Of a DNA stretch of 45,219 nucleotides, positions 11,474 to 22,803 are shown one piece after another; position 1 is the first letter of the stretch; each line of letters starts with the position of its first letter. Source of the stretch: Pleurotus djamor (taxonomy: Eukaryota > Basidiomycota > Agaricomycetes > Agaricales > Pleurotaceae); contig JAPEVF010000360.1 of assembly GCA_029747585.1 (NCBI GenBank), forward strand, positions 1 to 45,219. Direction: 5' to 3'. The notes beneath the pieces are model-generated. The model worked only from the letters and a program-made list of their open reading frames with translations, made no database searches and was not told the origin of the DNA. The position numbers were made by a program, and so were the translations under genes.

Positions 11474-13480
11474 ATGGTCCATACTTCCTCTGCTGTCGTT
11501 CTCGGTGCCCTCGCACTCAACGCCGCTAATGCGCTCGCTACTCCTGTCATGAAGTAAGTCTACCTCCTGAGCGACCTGGACCAGTCAATTAACGCGTTCG
11601 TCCCTCTACGTAGCCCGATCAACTCTGAGTTCCAAGCCCGTGATGACAACGCTAACCAGCTCGAAGAACGAAGAATCGGCTCCTTCTTGACCAAGGCCGC
11701 GCCGTTCATTCCTCTGCTCAGCATGATCCCCGGTCTGGGCGGCCAACAACGCAGGGAACTGATTGAAGAGCTCGAGGCTCGTGGCACTACCACTGACAAA
11801 CTCAAGAAGTTCGCGCCATGGGCACCACTTATTCCCTTTGCCCTCGATTTCCTCAAGCCTGCCCAACCACAACAGCAGGCTCCTCCCCCGCCCCCACCCC
11901 AACGTCGTGAGATCGAAGAATTCTTGGGACGAGAGATCTCTGATGTCGAAGCCCGTGGCCTAGGGAAATTCTTCACGAAGGTTGCGCCTGTCCTTCCTTT
12001 CATCTCGATGATTCCCGGTCTCGGTGGTCAGCAACGCCGTGACGTTGACGAGGGTCTTGAAGAACGCGGTTTCCGTAACACCTTTACCAAGATTGCTCCA
12101 TGGGCTCCTCTCATCCCGATCGGGTTGGACCTCCTCAAAGGTGGTCAACAGCAACAGGCTCCGCCCCCACCACCTCCCCAACGCCGTGACATTGAAGAGA
12201 TGCTCGGTCGCGATCTCTCTGATGTCGAAGCTCGTGGTCTTAGTGAGATTCTCGACACGGTCAGCCAAGTTGCACCCTACTTGCCTATGATCGGTGGTAT
12301 GCTCCCAGAGAAGAAACCCACTATTGCCCCCAAACCCGCTCACCTTCGAGGCAAGCCTAAGCGTGAAGTCTCGGATGATGAATCCCTTGAGGCTCGTGCC
12401 TTCCGCTCGAAATTCGACAAGATCGCTCCGTGGGGTCCTGTTATTGCTATTGGCGCTGACCTCATCAAGCAGAAGATCAGCCCTCCCCCTCCCCCACCTA
12501 CCTTTGACCCCGCCACCATGGGTGCTCCCCCAACTGCTCGTGACGTTGATGACAACGAGGAACTTGAGGCTCGTGCAGTCAAGGGTGGACGAGGCGGAGG
12601 CTTTGGGGGCGCTCTCAAGAAAGTTGGTACTGGTCTTGAAAAGGCTGCCCCTTGGGTCCCCCTTGTCGGTCTTGGCGCCGATATGCTCCTTAACCAGAAC
12701 CAAGGCCGTGACGTTGAAGATGATCACGAAATCGCGGCTCGCGCCGTCAAAGGTGGACGAGGTGGAGGTTTCGGCGGGGCTTTGAAGAAGGTTGGCGGTG
12801 GCCTCGAAAAGGCAGCTCCTTGGGTACCCNTGGTTGGCCTCGGTGCCGATATGCTTCTCAATCAGAACCAAGGTCGTGATGTTGAGGACGACCAGGAAAT
12901 CGAGGCTCGCGCCGTCAAGGGTGGGCGAGGTGGAGGCTTTGGTGGTGCTTTGAAGAAGGTTGGTGGTGGTCTAGAGAAGGCCGCTCCTTGGATCCCACTT
13001 GTTGGTCTCGGTGCAGATATGCTCCTCAACCAGAACCAAGGTCGCGACGTCGAGGAATCCGAGCTTGAAACGCGCGCTGCCAAAGGCGGACGTCCTGGAG
13101 GAAGTGGCGTTACCAACACTCTCAAGAAAGTCGGTAGCACCGTGGGCAAAGTTGCACCTTGGGCTCCTCTCATCGCCATGGGCGCCGACATGCTTCTCAA
13201 TCAACAGGCTCGTGAATTCGATGAGGATCTGGAGGCTCGCGATTATGAGGAGGATCAAGCGGAAATTCACGCTCGCGATTTGGAGGAGCTTTTGGGCCGG
13301 GAACTTACTGATGTTGAGGCTCGAGGATTCCGCACTGGCCTCAGCAAGGTTGCTCCTTGGGCTCCCCTCATCGCAACTGGGCTTTCCTTCCTCCCTACTG
13401 GTCAGCAGCGACGTGATGTTGCAGAGGAGATTATGGATATCTTCCATCGCGAGCTATCTTCTTTGGAAGACCTTGACTAG
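11474..13480 (+). CDS. Secreted multi-repeat precursor with dibasic sites (putative processed peptide precursor)
   Basis: Exons 11474-11553 and 11614-13480 encode 648 residues. A signal peptide (about residues 1-22, core AVVLGALALNAANALA) precedes about 11 repeat units sharing the hydrophobic core AP[WFVY]xP[LMFV]. Early units (1-5) alternate between cores ending IPGLGGQQRR and cores ending in a six-proline run plus QRR; units 7-9 are nearly identical 56-residue copies beginning AVKGGRGGGFGG and ending NQNQGR, followed by an acidic spacer DVEDDxEI(E/A)AR. Units are separated by acidic linkers of the form DVEAR, EEAR or EERG. Seven dibasic sites (RR or KR) could be cut by Kex2. Core segments are glycine- and lysine-containing amphipathic stretches of about 40-45 residues. 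Precursors of this design are known for fungal repellents and Kex2-processed peptides; the actual product is unknown. There are no cysteines in the repeats. Residue at 12830 is an N. Confidence 0.85.
12575..13239 (+). repeat. Tandem 168-bp coding repeat, three near-identical copies plus one diverged copy
   Basis: Copies start at 12575, 12743 and 12911 (exact 168-bp period, 56 codons), with a diverged fourth from 13076. They encode the units starting AVKGGRGGG (AAKGGRPGG in the last). Differences among the first three are mainly third-codon-position changes plus a few residues in the acidic spacer, pointing to recent duplication or gene conversion under protein-level constraint. The N at 12830 lies in copy 2. 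Confidence 0.9.
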
Positions 13481-13920
13481 GTACTCACAGTTAGCTAATG
13501 ATTACATACCCATATATATCCCTTTGTCAAAACAAGGCCGAGTGCCACCTCCCGGTGATGAGGGTTACCATCTTTGAGACTCTCAAACTTGATTGGAATA
13601 TCAAGTTTCTCAGAGGATCGACCATCATCCTCTCTTCATAGAGGCTGGTTTCCAGCCTAATTGAAATAGGGAATCTCCTATCCTATAAAGCGTACTCTTA
13701 TCACCTGCGACATGTGTCCTGCTTGCCCCAGGCCTGAAAGTTGCCCTTGCATTTGTACCACACGCAGCACAACCGATGTTGTGAACACTCAAGCGTCTCA
13801 ACGAGACCCATATCGGGCTAAGGACAGGAACCGAAACATCGACCCTGAGAAACACTCTTTTTCCAAATTCCAACAAGTCATCACGTCACTGTTTCTTTCT
13901 TTTCTCTTTCTCTTTTCACG
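13481..13920 (+). other. Intergenic region; SYG1-like gene promoter
   Basis: This 440-bp gap holds the 3' flank of the repeat precursor and the 5' flank of the phosphate transporter. A TATAAAG element sits at 13684-13690, about 230 bp before the next ATG. A pyrimidine-rich tract (TTTCTTTCTTTTCTC...) runs directly up to that ATG. I see no gene in it. Confidence 0.5.
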
Positions 13921-16900
13921 ATGAAGTTTGCAAGGTCAATTTCAAGCGTTTTCTGCGTTGATATCCACTTACATCCTCAAGACAGGTATCTTCAGGACAC
14001 GCAGGCACGCTAATTTCGACGAGAAAGTCTGTGAAAGTTCACTAAGCCCTTTGTAGACACCTGAATGGAAGAAAGCGTATATGTCTGTTTTACGCTGTTT
14101 TATGTATTGGTGGGATATCCGAGCTTATTCATGGCCACAGAGACTATCGCGGACTAAAGAAGAGGATAACGGCGATACGGAGGGCTTCAACTCTGACCGC
14201 TTCGCCCGAGAGCTCCGCTACGCATCTGCAGCCGAACGAAAGTCCTAGGTCTTCGACGTCTCATCGGACGCACGGAGATGACGATGACGACGATACCAAG
14301 AAAGGGCGTAGCTCGAGTGGTATGAGAGCCTCTATTCCGGAGTTTAAAGCGTATGTTAACGGGGAGTTAGTCCATGACCCGCGTACAGAGGGCGCGTCGG
14401 AAGCAAACACGCGCCCAGGGAAGGGGCTACGGTCGCTACGTGGTGCTGCGAGCAAGTCTTCTCGTGGACAAGGTGAGTATGCTCAAAGATCAACCCACTA
14501 AATCTCATTCCCTTTATCAGATAACCGTCGCTTCACCTCCACAACAAAGCCCTTCGCTCCTCTTCCACTTCATGAACTTGTACCCCTCCTTACTCCTGTT
14601 GAAAGCCAGTTTGTCACAGCACTAGATGGAGAGCTTGAAAAAAATAGAGGCCTTTTATCATAGCCAAGAAACTGAGATGCGATCACGAACGACACGACTC
14701 AAAGAACAGCTTAATGAGCTCGCGGAACACAGAAGACGATTCTATGTATGCATGCTTTGCTGACGCCAAAATATCCCTTGTGTTGACATTCAAATCAGAG
14801 CGCGCACCCGAATCACAAGCAGACATGGACGTCCGCGCTGCGATCACACCGTTCTGAACTAAAATCACGCATGAAAAACGCTTTCCAAAGGGACGAACTC
14901 ATCGTGAATGCTACTGACGACTTGAAGCGCGCCGAGGTGACTTTCGAAATGGCCGAAGCATCTAATCAACATGCCAGCAGCTCGACACATCCTGATGTCG
15001 GACGACTGACAGAACCATCCCAAGGGCGCGAGACCCAGCCTGGGACACCCCGCGAACTGGACCCGGAGGAGTATCACCACGCGAAGAAGAAACTGAAGAG
15101 GGCTGTGATCGAGCACTATAGGTCAGATTACCCTTTACCCGCTGCCTAGTATCTGACACATACAAGGGGTCTCGAGGCTTTGAAAAACTATCGCGTAGGT
15201 CACTCTATTAACGCATTCCTTTCCGTCGTTGAATCGTTCGTAGATTTTAAATATCACTGGGTTCAGAAAAGCTTTAAAGAAGTTCGAAAAATTTACGAGG
15301 GTAAGGACCTTGTCTCCCATGATCAAAACACGTTGGATCAACGTTTTCGTTCAAGATCCCCATCCAGCACGCGTATATGACAGAGAAGGTATGTTGGGGT
15401 CAAGTCTACAGCTTTTCTTACTCATCATTCAGCTATGTAGGTCGAGACCAGCGCATTTTACTCGGAGAAAGCCCTGAATGCCATGGTTGAAGACATGGAG
15501 GACATGTACACCGCCCGTTTTGGCAAGCTTCTACTTTCATTCAACTTGCCTATTTTTCCTGACCTTCATTCGTAGAGCAAGGGAATAGGAAACGGGCCAA
15601 AGCCCGGCTTCGTGCGAACGGCCAAGTCAAGAGCCACCACTTCAGTACCTTCCGCTCGGGCATAACATTGGGGTTGGCCCTCCCAGCCTTGGTCTCTGGC
15701 ATCTACATGAGTGAGCTCCCCTGGTTTTCTACCGTCTTTTCTGTTCCACTTATTTTTCCGTCTTCCTCGTCCCCACTAGGTTTTCAACCAGAAACTCGGG
15801 AAGCAATCAAAGCATGGGATGCTCTGCTGTTTATCTACGGGATTCTATTGCTTCCCGTATTGTTTTCGCTGTTAGTCGGCTTAAACGTCCTGGTATGGTC
15901 GCGTTCAAGAATCAACTACGTGTTTATCTTCGGTACGAATAGTGACTTCTTCTCTTCAAGGGGAACGTGTCCTGATCATCATCGATCATTAACATTTCCG
16001 TTGGGTAGAGTTGGATGTTCGATCGAGACTCGATTACCGTGAATACTTTGAGGTATTGTCTTGTGTCCCTGTCCTCCGCTTGCCGCCATCGCTTAACATC
16101 CGCAGATCCCAGCTATGCTGTTCTCAACCCTGTGCTACGCTTTTTGGCTTTCATTCTCACGGATAGGCTCACCTTCCGTGTCTCCGTCAGTGTGGCCCCT
16201 CGCATGGCTGGGTTTCACGGCCGTGGTCCTATTCAACCCGTTTCAACTCCTGTTCAAGCCTTCCAGGTACTGGCTCATACGTAATGTGTGGCGATTGCTG
16301 CTATCGGGCACCAGGCGCGTAGAGGTATGTGTACCCCGCTAAACCAATCTTGGGCGATCATTTCTTAAAACCCTTTCTTCAACTTCTGATGTGGCACTTC
16401 GTCCACGCATTTTCCATGTGCTCTTTTCATTCCACTCATTCCACAAACCCATAACCATTCCTGGGGTAAAATGTCACACCAACAAGTTCGCCGATTTCTG
16501 GATGGGGTAAGTGCTTTTCTGTTTTGCTTCCCTCCGAGCCCTTCGCGTTCCAACCCCCACACCACCATTCCCTTGAACTTTCCGTTTTGAGCGAGCGAGA
16601 ATGAGAGTCCTTACTGCTGAGGCTTACCACTTGTGAAAATTTCACAATTCCTTTTGTTTTCGCAGAGACCAGTTCTGTAGCTTGATCTTCACACTGTCAA
16701 ATTTGTACCTGTTCGCGTGCGTATATGCCCGAGGATTTGACGAGGAGTGGAAGCGGTGCGGCTCTTCGTCGCCCCAGTGGCCCGCCGCGTTCGCTTTAGC
16801 GATCATCCCTTTTCTCGTCCGTGTCGTCCAGAGTTTGCGTCGTTATGCAGATTCAGGACTAGTGACACATCTCATCAATGTCCGTCTCCCCCCTAATTCT

Positions 16901-17778
16901 TACACCCTATTTCGAAGTATACTGATCCTTTTGGTTAGGGTGGCAAATACGCGTCTGGGATCCTCAGCTATCTGCTTTACTACATATGGCGGCATAAACG
17001 TGCGAACTCATTTATGTCTATGACTACCACGACGCTCATGTCGACTTTTAGAGACCAACACAACCCTGGCTCTCTGGTGCATAGCCAACACCTTATATGC
17101 CGCCTATGCTTCCTCTTGGGTGAGTTTCATTTGTCTGTCTACGTCTCATAGCAACTTGACAAAATGGGCTCTTCTAGGATCTTCTCATGGACTGGAGTGT
17201 GTTACGGTTCAATGCTGAGGTCAAGTATCCCCTTCTGCGGCCCGAATTAGTATATACAGAGAATATTCCGGTGTGTTTATCTCTGATAAGTTGTGCGATA
17301 TCAACTAACCAGCCTTAGTTATATTATTTTGCGATTGTATGTCACCGCGACCCCGTATCGCGGTCCTCTACTTACCCAGTAACAGATATCAAATGTCCTG
17401 CTTCGGTTTGTCTGGACATTCTACATCCCCGCTAGGGGTCCAAACATAATGATTCGAACCTTTATTGGGGGATTCCTCGAGCTTCTCCGTCGCTGGCAGT
17501 GGAATTTCTGTGAGCGGCGTGTCTCCTGTACATTTTCCGCAACTGAAATGTCATCTGTAGATCGATTGGAAAACGAACATCTAGGTAACGTCGATCAATA
17601 CCGGATAACTCGGGAGGTACCTCTACCATATTCCTTTGACGAAAGCCACGACGACGACGTGGATGAGGAGGACGGCGTTGTCCCCAGTGGAAACAAATTC
17701 ACCTGGTTGCTGCGGCGCCGTCCAATTTCGGGTGAACCAAAGCAAAATGCCAGCGATGATGACAATCCAACCAACTAA
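13921..17778 (+). CDS. SPX-EXS phosphate transporter, SYG1/XPR1 family, 22 exons
   Basis: Exons: 13921-13934, 13986-14004, 14057-14082, 14141-14472, 14521-14745, 14799-15121, 15167-15194, 15244-15300, 15356-15388, 15441-15522, 15576-15710, 15780-15932, 16009-16052, 16106-16324, 16487-16506, 16666-16879, 16939-16999, 17052-17119, 17178-17270, 17319-17336, 17386-17509, 17561-17778; about 834 residues. The SPX domain opens with MKFARYLQDTQTPEWKKAYI and DYRGLKKRI and closes with ITGFRKALKKF and IPIQHAYMTEKVE; it binds inositol pyrophosphates in this family. From about residue 395 hydrophobic helices begin, then the EXS domain (FADFWMGDQFCSL, WRHK, FNAEVKYPLLRPE, RFVWTFYIPARGPN). Human XPR1 exports phosphate; yeast Syg1 is the orthologue. 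An A7 run at 14638-14644 carries one extra base relative to the reading frame. Two introns start with GC (14005, 15523). The acidic C-tail ends at 17778. Confidence 0.93.
14005..14056 (+). other. GC-AG intron in the SYG1-like gene
   Basis: The SPX reading DTQ|TPEWKK requires splicing after CAG at 14004. The intron begins GCACGC and ends GTAG, and there is no GT donor nearby that keeps the frame. Confidence 0.75.
15523..15575 (+). other. GC-AG intron in the SYG1-like gene
   Basis: Joining YTARF|EQGNRK requires a donor at GCAAGC, close to the known GC-donor consensus GCAAGT. The acceptor is CGTAG. No GT alternative keeps the frame. Confidence 0.75.
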
Positions 17779-17959
17779 GAACATTTACCTACCTAATACC
17801 TATATCCGCATATCTATCCTTCCGTTATCGCATAGAAATGATAGAAGTAGCTATCTGATCCAGTTCTCGTTCAACCAATGAATTCGGTGCTTTACGACGT
17901 AGCTCCCTAGTAGTTGAGGCTGATCAGATACCCGAATTGATGCCTTCAGTGAGATCCAC

Positions 17960-20900
17960 CTACGCAAGTTTGCCTTTATCTCCTCGGGTCTTGCACTCCT
18001 CGCCTGCTCTTCGCCATTCGCCGCACTTCACGTAGAGGTCGGCACGTCTAGGCGAGTCGCAACGGACTACATAGGTGGCGGCTTCCTTGGAAAAACCCTT
18101 CTCAACAAGATGGTTGACAAAAGGCTCGTAGCCTATAGGGCTGCGTTTGGATTTCGTGAACGCTTCGAGGCCCTCGAAGTCACGAGTAGATGTCAACGCA
18201 TACAGTTTGAGGTACCAGAACCTACAATGCAGCAGTTGAGGCCACAAACGGATTGAAAAGAACCTAGGGACAAGGACCTTTTGTCGGGGACTTTGAAGTC
18301 ATTCTTGACTTTATCCGCCCGTTTGGACATTCCATTCACGAGACAGATGTGTATCGTGTCGTTGACACTCTTCCCGAAGAACGTTATTTTTCCATCGGAT
18401 TCCTGTTCCAACTGTTGCTGGAAGTTCAAAAGCCGAACACTCTCGTCCATCATCTGTGGCGCTTTCAGGGACTGTAAAAGCAGGGAAACTCTGGTCCGAA
18501 CCTTGGCTTCAAACGAACGATCCTTATCTTCCGAGAAGAATTTCTGTGCGGCTTTCACAGCATTGACTTTGGATGCCGGGTCCTAAAGGTACCCCAGTTC
18601 AGATCTATACGCGGCTATAACCTTGTGTGCTTACAACGATCGTTGCGGCTTCGTCAAGGGAAAGGACAGCGCTCTCGACGCGACGGTCGTCAGAGTAGTA
18701 GAAGTCCCGTAGCATTTCTCGGTTCTGTTCCCTAGCGTAGACTTGCAGCAACCGACTTGCAAGTTCTAGACGCTCACCGCCATCCTCGATGAGCCTGAAG
18801 AAAGAGCCCAGGGGTAGACGGTTGTAGAGGTGCAACAGGACGTGGTAAACTACGCAGATGTCAGTGGAGTACTTGGCAGTGAAGAGGGACGCATTACTTA
18901 GGTCGGTATCACCGCTGTCGACTGCCTTGATAAGGGCCAACCCGTCCTCTTTCATATTCAACAGAAGCGGGACCTGGTCTGAGGCTTTCCGCTCATAATC
19001 CAACAGCTAAAAGGGGACTTAGTGGAGATCTCATGAATGAAAAGGAGCATGAGTACTCACCTTCGTTGCAAGACCACTGCGGCCTGCCTCCCAAGCTCGC
19101 TTCGCGATATCTGCGTAGCTAACATCGGGGCCGCCCAACTTTTGGAATTTATCCACGATGATGCGACATATTTCGTCATCGCCCGAAGTAGCATCATCCC
19201 TACCCGAACCTGCGCGTGAATGGAGGATTTTGGCACTTGCCCAATGTTTCAAAACAGCATCGGGTTTCAGGGATAGATATGTTGATATCCTATGTGCGAG
19301 GAGATGTAAATTCCGTGCGGTCAAACGAGAAACGAGATGGGTGGGCGAAGCGTGGATATACCTGCGGCGTCCATCAGAACAATCACTGCAGTATGACGAA
19401 CAATATCACAGACTGAGTGTACGTCAGCGGGATGCCAATTTCATAGTATCTCACTGCGTTAAGAACTTTGAGGGTCTGTCCCATATTCACGAAGTCCGTG
19501 GGGTTGAAGAGGTCCAGATAGCCCCGCCCATACTTGGCCGCCTAGTAACCAGGTTAATGGCGCTCCACAGGGTATGAACATAACCTTTCTTACACTCATC
19601 AAACGACGCTGCCAGTAAGGCTCCCATTCTTGACCTGCGGCGTCGATACATTCATTGACTGCCGCTGCCAACTCAGGTCGTATGCTGCGGATACTCTCAT
19701 CGGCTTTGGGCGATTTCTGGGAGAAGCTTTCCCATGCATCAAACAGTATGGCCGAGGGGGAAGTTGATCCCGGACGGAATACGGAGGCAGTAGAAGCTTT
19801 CACATGGAAATATCAACAAGTCAGAAAAATATGTTTTCGACACAAAAAGAGAACGCCTACCGGGAACTTTTTGGATCAAATCACAAACATCGTGACTCAC
19901 GATCCGCACACCATCTGGTTCGGTGATAGCGAAGGTCGGTCCTGAGTAAAAATATCTTGGAACAGTTCGCAAATATATGGAGAGGCCACTGGACGGCGAA
20001 CTTACTCAAGGGTATCTCCAAACGGGCCTACCAGAAGTGCATATGCATCCCAGGTCACAAGAATAGCATCATTTCCACACCAGGCGACTTCGCGTACCGG
20101 CCCATGGGCAGCAGCCGAGGTAGTAGTATCAAATTCGGCCATGCTTCGCTGAAAGTCGGTAGACACGACCCACAGGATGCCAGAAAACGTAAGAAGCGCA
20201 AGGGATTTGCCATTGGGCGATGGGACGAGCTGAGTGAACGGACCACGGGATAAACGTTGATCTATCACTTCCAAATTATCGACATCGTATATGGTCGCGT
20301 CAACTGATATCAGTACTTCGACGTGTCTTGAGATATTAAGGTCGGGTGGTATGACCGTCCATGCATGGGGAGGCTCAGACAGTCCTATACTGTTTATTGA
20401 GCGGTGATGCACACCTCCACGAAGCTTCGGACTGACCTGGATTTGCCAACGACAAGGGCCTCCCACCTTCCCATCCCTTGACCTCGAGCAGAGTAAGAGA
20501 GCTTGTGATAGCGACTAGCCCGGTTTCATAGATATACGCATCAATTACGCCCAGTTCACTGGCCTCACTACCAAGAGAGTATTGTTGGTAGTCGCCTTGG
20601 AGGTCATACAGGCGGTATACACCTTCCTCGTTCACGATGACCAGGCGTTCGTCGTTCGTCCAGCCAAATTTAACAATTTTTCCTTGATCCCACTAAGTTT
20701 CAACGCGTCAGAATGCTTGTTTCGCAAACCAGAAAACATAATTATCCACACTGAACAAGAGCAAGCCCTCCCCAGCCGGGGAGAATATTTGAATTTGAGC
20801 TTTGTGAAACGCTGGTGTATTCGGCCCAATCGTTATTAGCTTTGAGGTATCCGGCATCATAGCTATGCAGAAGATGAGCACATAAGATGTGCTATTCGAC

Positions 20901-21056
20901 GACAAGCATACCCAGTGGTCCTCCATGTCGACATCCGGCGATGATGTACTCGTCCAGGTTGGGCAACTTTCCCGTAACTGAGTAAAGGTGTTGACGACGA
21001 TAGAAAACGTTTCCATCTTGCATAGCGAGCCATGACGATGTGGGATGGGTCGCCAT
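17960..21056 (-). CDS. VPS16: VPS16, HOPS/CORVET core subunit
   Basis: Twelve exons, complement(17960-18221, 18278-18582, 18635-18849, 18898-19006, 19061-19361, 19423-19541, 19594-19796, 19861-19955, 20006-20384, 20437-20692, 20750-20862, 20912-21056), give 833 residues, close to yeast (about 800) and human (about 840) Vps16. The start MATHPTSSW precedes [12 protein letters not shown] and [11 protein letters not shown], conserved at the head of the N-terminal beta-propeller; [12 protein letters not shown] and YFYSGPTF continue it. The C-terminal helical half has [40 protein letters not shown] and FWYLKLYAL. Vps16 is a shared core of the HOPS and CORVET tethers, binding Vps33 and supporting endosome-vacuole fusion. 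An open frame extends upstream to 21197, but homology starts at 21056. The gene converges on the SYG1-like gene with 181 bp between stops. Confidence 0.95.
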
Positions 21057-21360
21057 CTTGGTGGAGGATGAAGACGAGCACGGGTTGGCCAATGCGCGCC
21101 ACAGCACGTGCTCATTCGAGGGGGTCAACTCAGGGGTAACCAGCCAGACTTCGGACTTCAACTTCGATGAAACTTGGAATTTGGAACCGTGAATCAAACA
21201 TCGACAAAGGATAACGTAAAAAGCAGCAATTGTGATTGTTTTCCTAAGCTAGATTTGAGATGTGTAGATGTACAGTGATGTGAACATGAACTATCTATAC
21301 GGATAAATACATAGCACGATCCTCAAAGCAATGTCCTCTGAATGAAAAAGAATGTAATGT
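21057..21360. other. Gap between VPS16 and the arrestin-like gene
   Basis: 304 bp containing the VPS16 5' flank and the 3' flank of the upstream arrestin-like gene, both on the minus strand. No gene seen. Confidence 0.5.
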
Positions 21361-22803
21361 CTATGTGATTTTAACCGGAATACGAACGCGAAGATCATCT
21401 TGACCAAAAAGAACCGAAATATCAACGTAATACTGTTCGAAAAATGATGAGTAACGGGGTAACGATGTGTACGATAAGGGGAAGAACATACCTTAACAGA
21501 AACTCCGACCCAGTCGATGGAAGGTAGCAAAGTAGAGCTTAAGGGGATTTTAGACTTGTGAAGACCGTCTGGAAGCATGTGCTGTGTCTCTAACGAAGGA
21601 TGGTTCTGCGATTCCGTACATGGGTGACGGGGTCGCTTGGGGAAGCCAATGCAGATACTCGAATGAAGGGTCTTGGACTCGGCATGCGTCGTCTCGGTGG
21701 GTAGCCTGGGTAACGGCTTCTCCCTGAGCTCCACCGAGGCGTCCGAGCCTAGAGTTGGCGAAGAAGGGGAACGGCGAGGTCTCCCTACTCGTTTAAGAAG
21801 TTTCGCAGAACGAGCAGGTTCATTTTCGTCAATGGAAGAGGTGGGAGTATGTGGGGGTGTGGGAGGGAGTGCTATGGTTTCCTGAATAGTGGTTTGTTGA
21901 ATGAATGAAACGGAGATAGTCGCGTCTGACGCTATTTCCCGGGCAAGCGAAGGTGATCGTGGGTTCGTTGTGAAAACGACAAAGTAAGGAATGGATGTCC
22001 CCCGCGAGAATGTGACTTGACTAGGAAGAGTTGCGGCACAGCGGAATAACATGGGTCGATCACACCGCAGGGGCATCTCTAGCCACGAGTCTTTACTGAG
22101 AGGGGAACAATCAAGAGATTGGAAATCTCGTTCAGGCTGCACGAGCACGGGTGTTTCTAAGCTGTCAAGGACGCTCAATATCAGTACATGATGGTCGACA
22201 TGAGGAGAAACAAGGTACCTAGAGTGGAGCTCTATACCGTCCGAAGGTTCCCAACTTGCGACAATGACATATTGTACTTCGTACCCTGGTAGGGTCTCTG
22301 ACAACTGGAAGGAAGCAGGGAGCTCTTCAGACGACCGGCAGCTTCGAGGTAGGTCGAAATTGAACGAATACGAGCGCTCCATCGAAGCATACGAAACAGC
22401 GAGGCTTGAAGCACTTGGTCGCCGGCGGATACTTGCGGAGAACGCATCCCTAAACGCCGACCGTGGCGGTTCGTTGTTGGGGGACACTGGTATCGCCGTT
22501 GATGTGCTGAGAAACACGTGGCTTTTCTGCTCAGGAACATAAGTTGTTGGAGAGTCGCGCTTGTCCAAGGGAGTATAAAGAAATAGGCCTTTGAACTGAA
22601 AGCAGCACAAGGCTATGAGAACACACGAGCCAGAAAGGGGAATGCGAACCACATACCGAAATGACCAGGCGGCCATTCGACGAACAACTAGGGTCAAGAA
22701 TAACGCGACCGCGTATTTGGTCGTGGTCACTGAAGACGGGGAGCGAACCATTGGCGGCTTTGTCGCACATTTTGATGGATGGACTCTGTATCTGCATCTC
22801 CAT
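21361..22803 (-). CDS. Arrestin-like (alpha-arrestin fold) protein
   Basis: Three exons, complement(21361-21432, 21492-22595, 22657-22803), give 440 residues. Beta-strand-rich segments match arrestin N and C folds: ANGSLPVFSDHDQIRGRVIL (N-terminal strand pair), ERSYSFNFDLPRSCRSSEELPASF, YEVQYVIVASWE, DSWLEMPLRCDRPMLFRCAATLPSQVTFSRGTSIPYFVVFTT, and LLPSIDWVGVSVKYYVDISVLFG at the end. Fungal arrestin-related proteins act as adaptors between cargo and Rsp5-type ubiquitin ligases; no clear PPxY motif is seen here, so that role is uncertain. A low-complexity Ser/Pro/Thr segment lies between the lobes (around 21780-21880). The start at 22803 assumes no further 5' exon; the first residues are only moderately supported. 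Confidence 0.82.

Noticed and set aside
11960..12871. 303-codon open frame antisense to the repeat precursor
   Set aside because: It is a mirror of codon bias and repetition in the real gene, lacks motifs of its own, and ends at arbitrary places.
12999..13577. 192-codon plus-strand frame overlapping the precursor's 3' end
   Set aside because: Out-of-frame shadow of the repeats, with no proper start context; the precursor frame has the signal peptide and consistent repeats.
15244..15300. Apparent missing base in SYG1-like exon 8
   Set aside because: I first expected a different residue order, but reading EKFTR|IPIQHAYM with a phase-0 splice is fully in frame, so no error is needed.
20892..21197. 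Longer N-terminus for VPS16 starting at 21197
   Set aside because: Family homology begins at the ATG at 21056; the upstream residues look like 5' leader.
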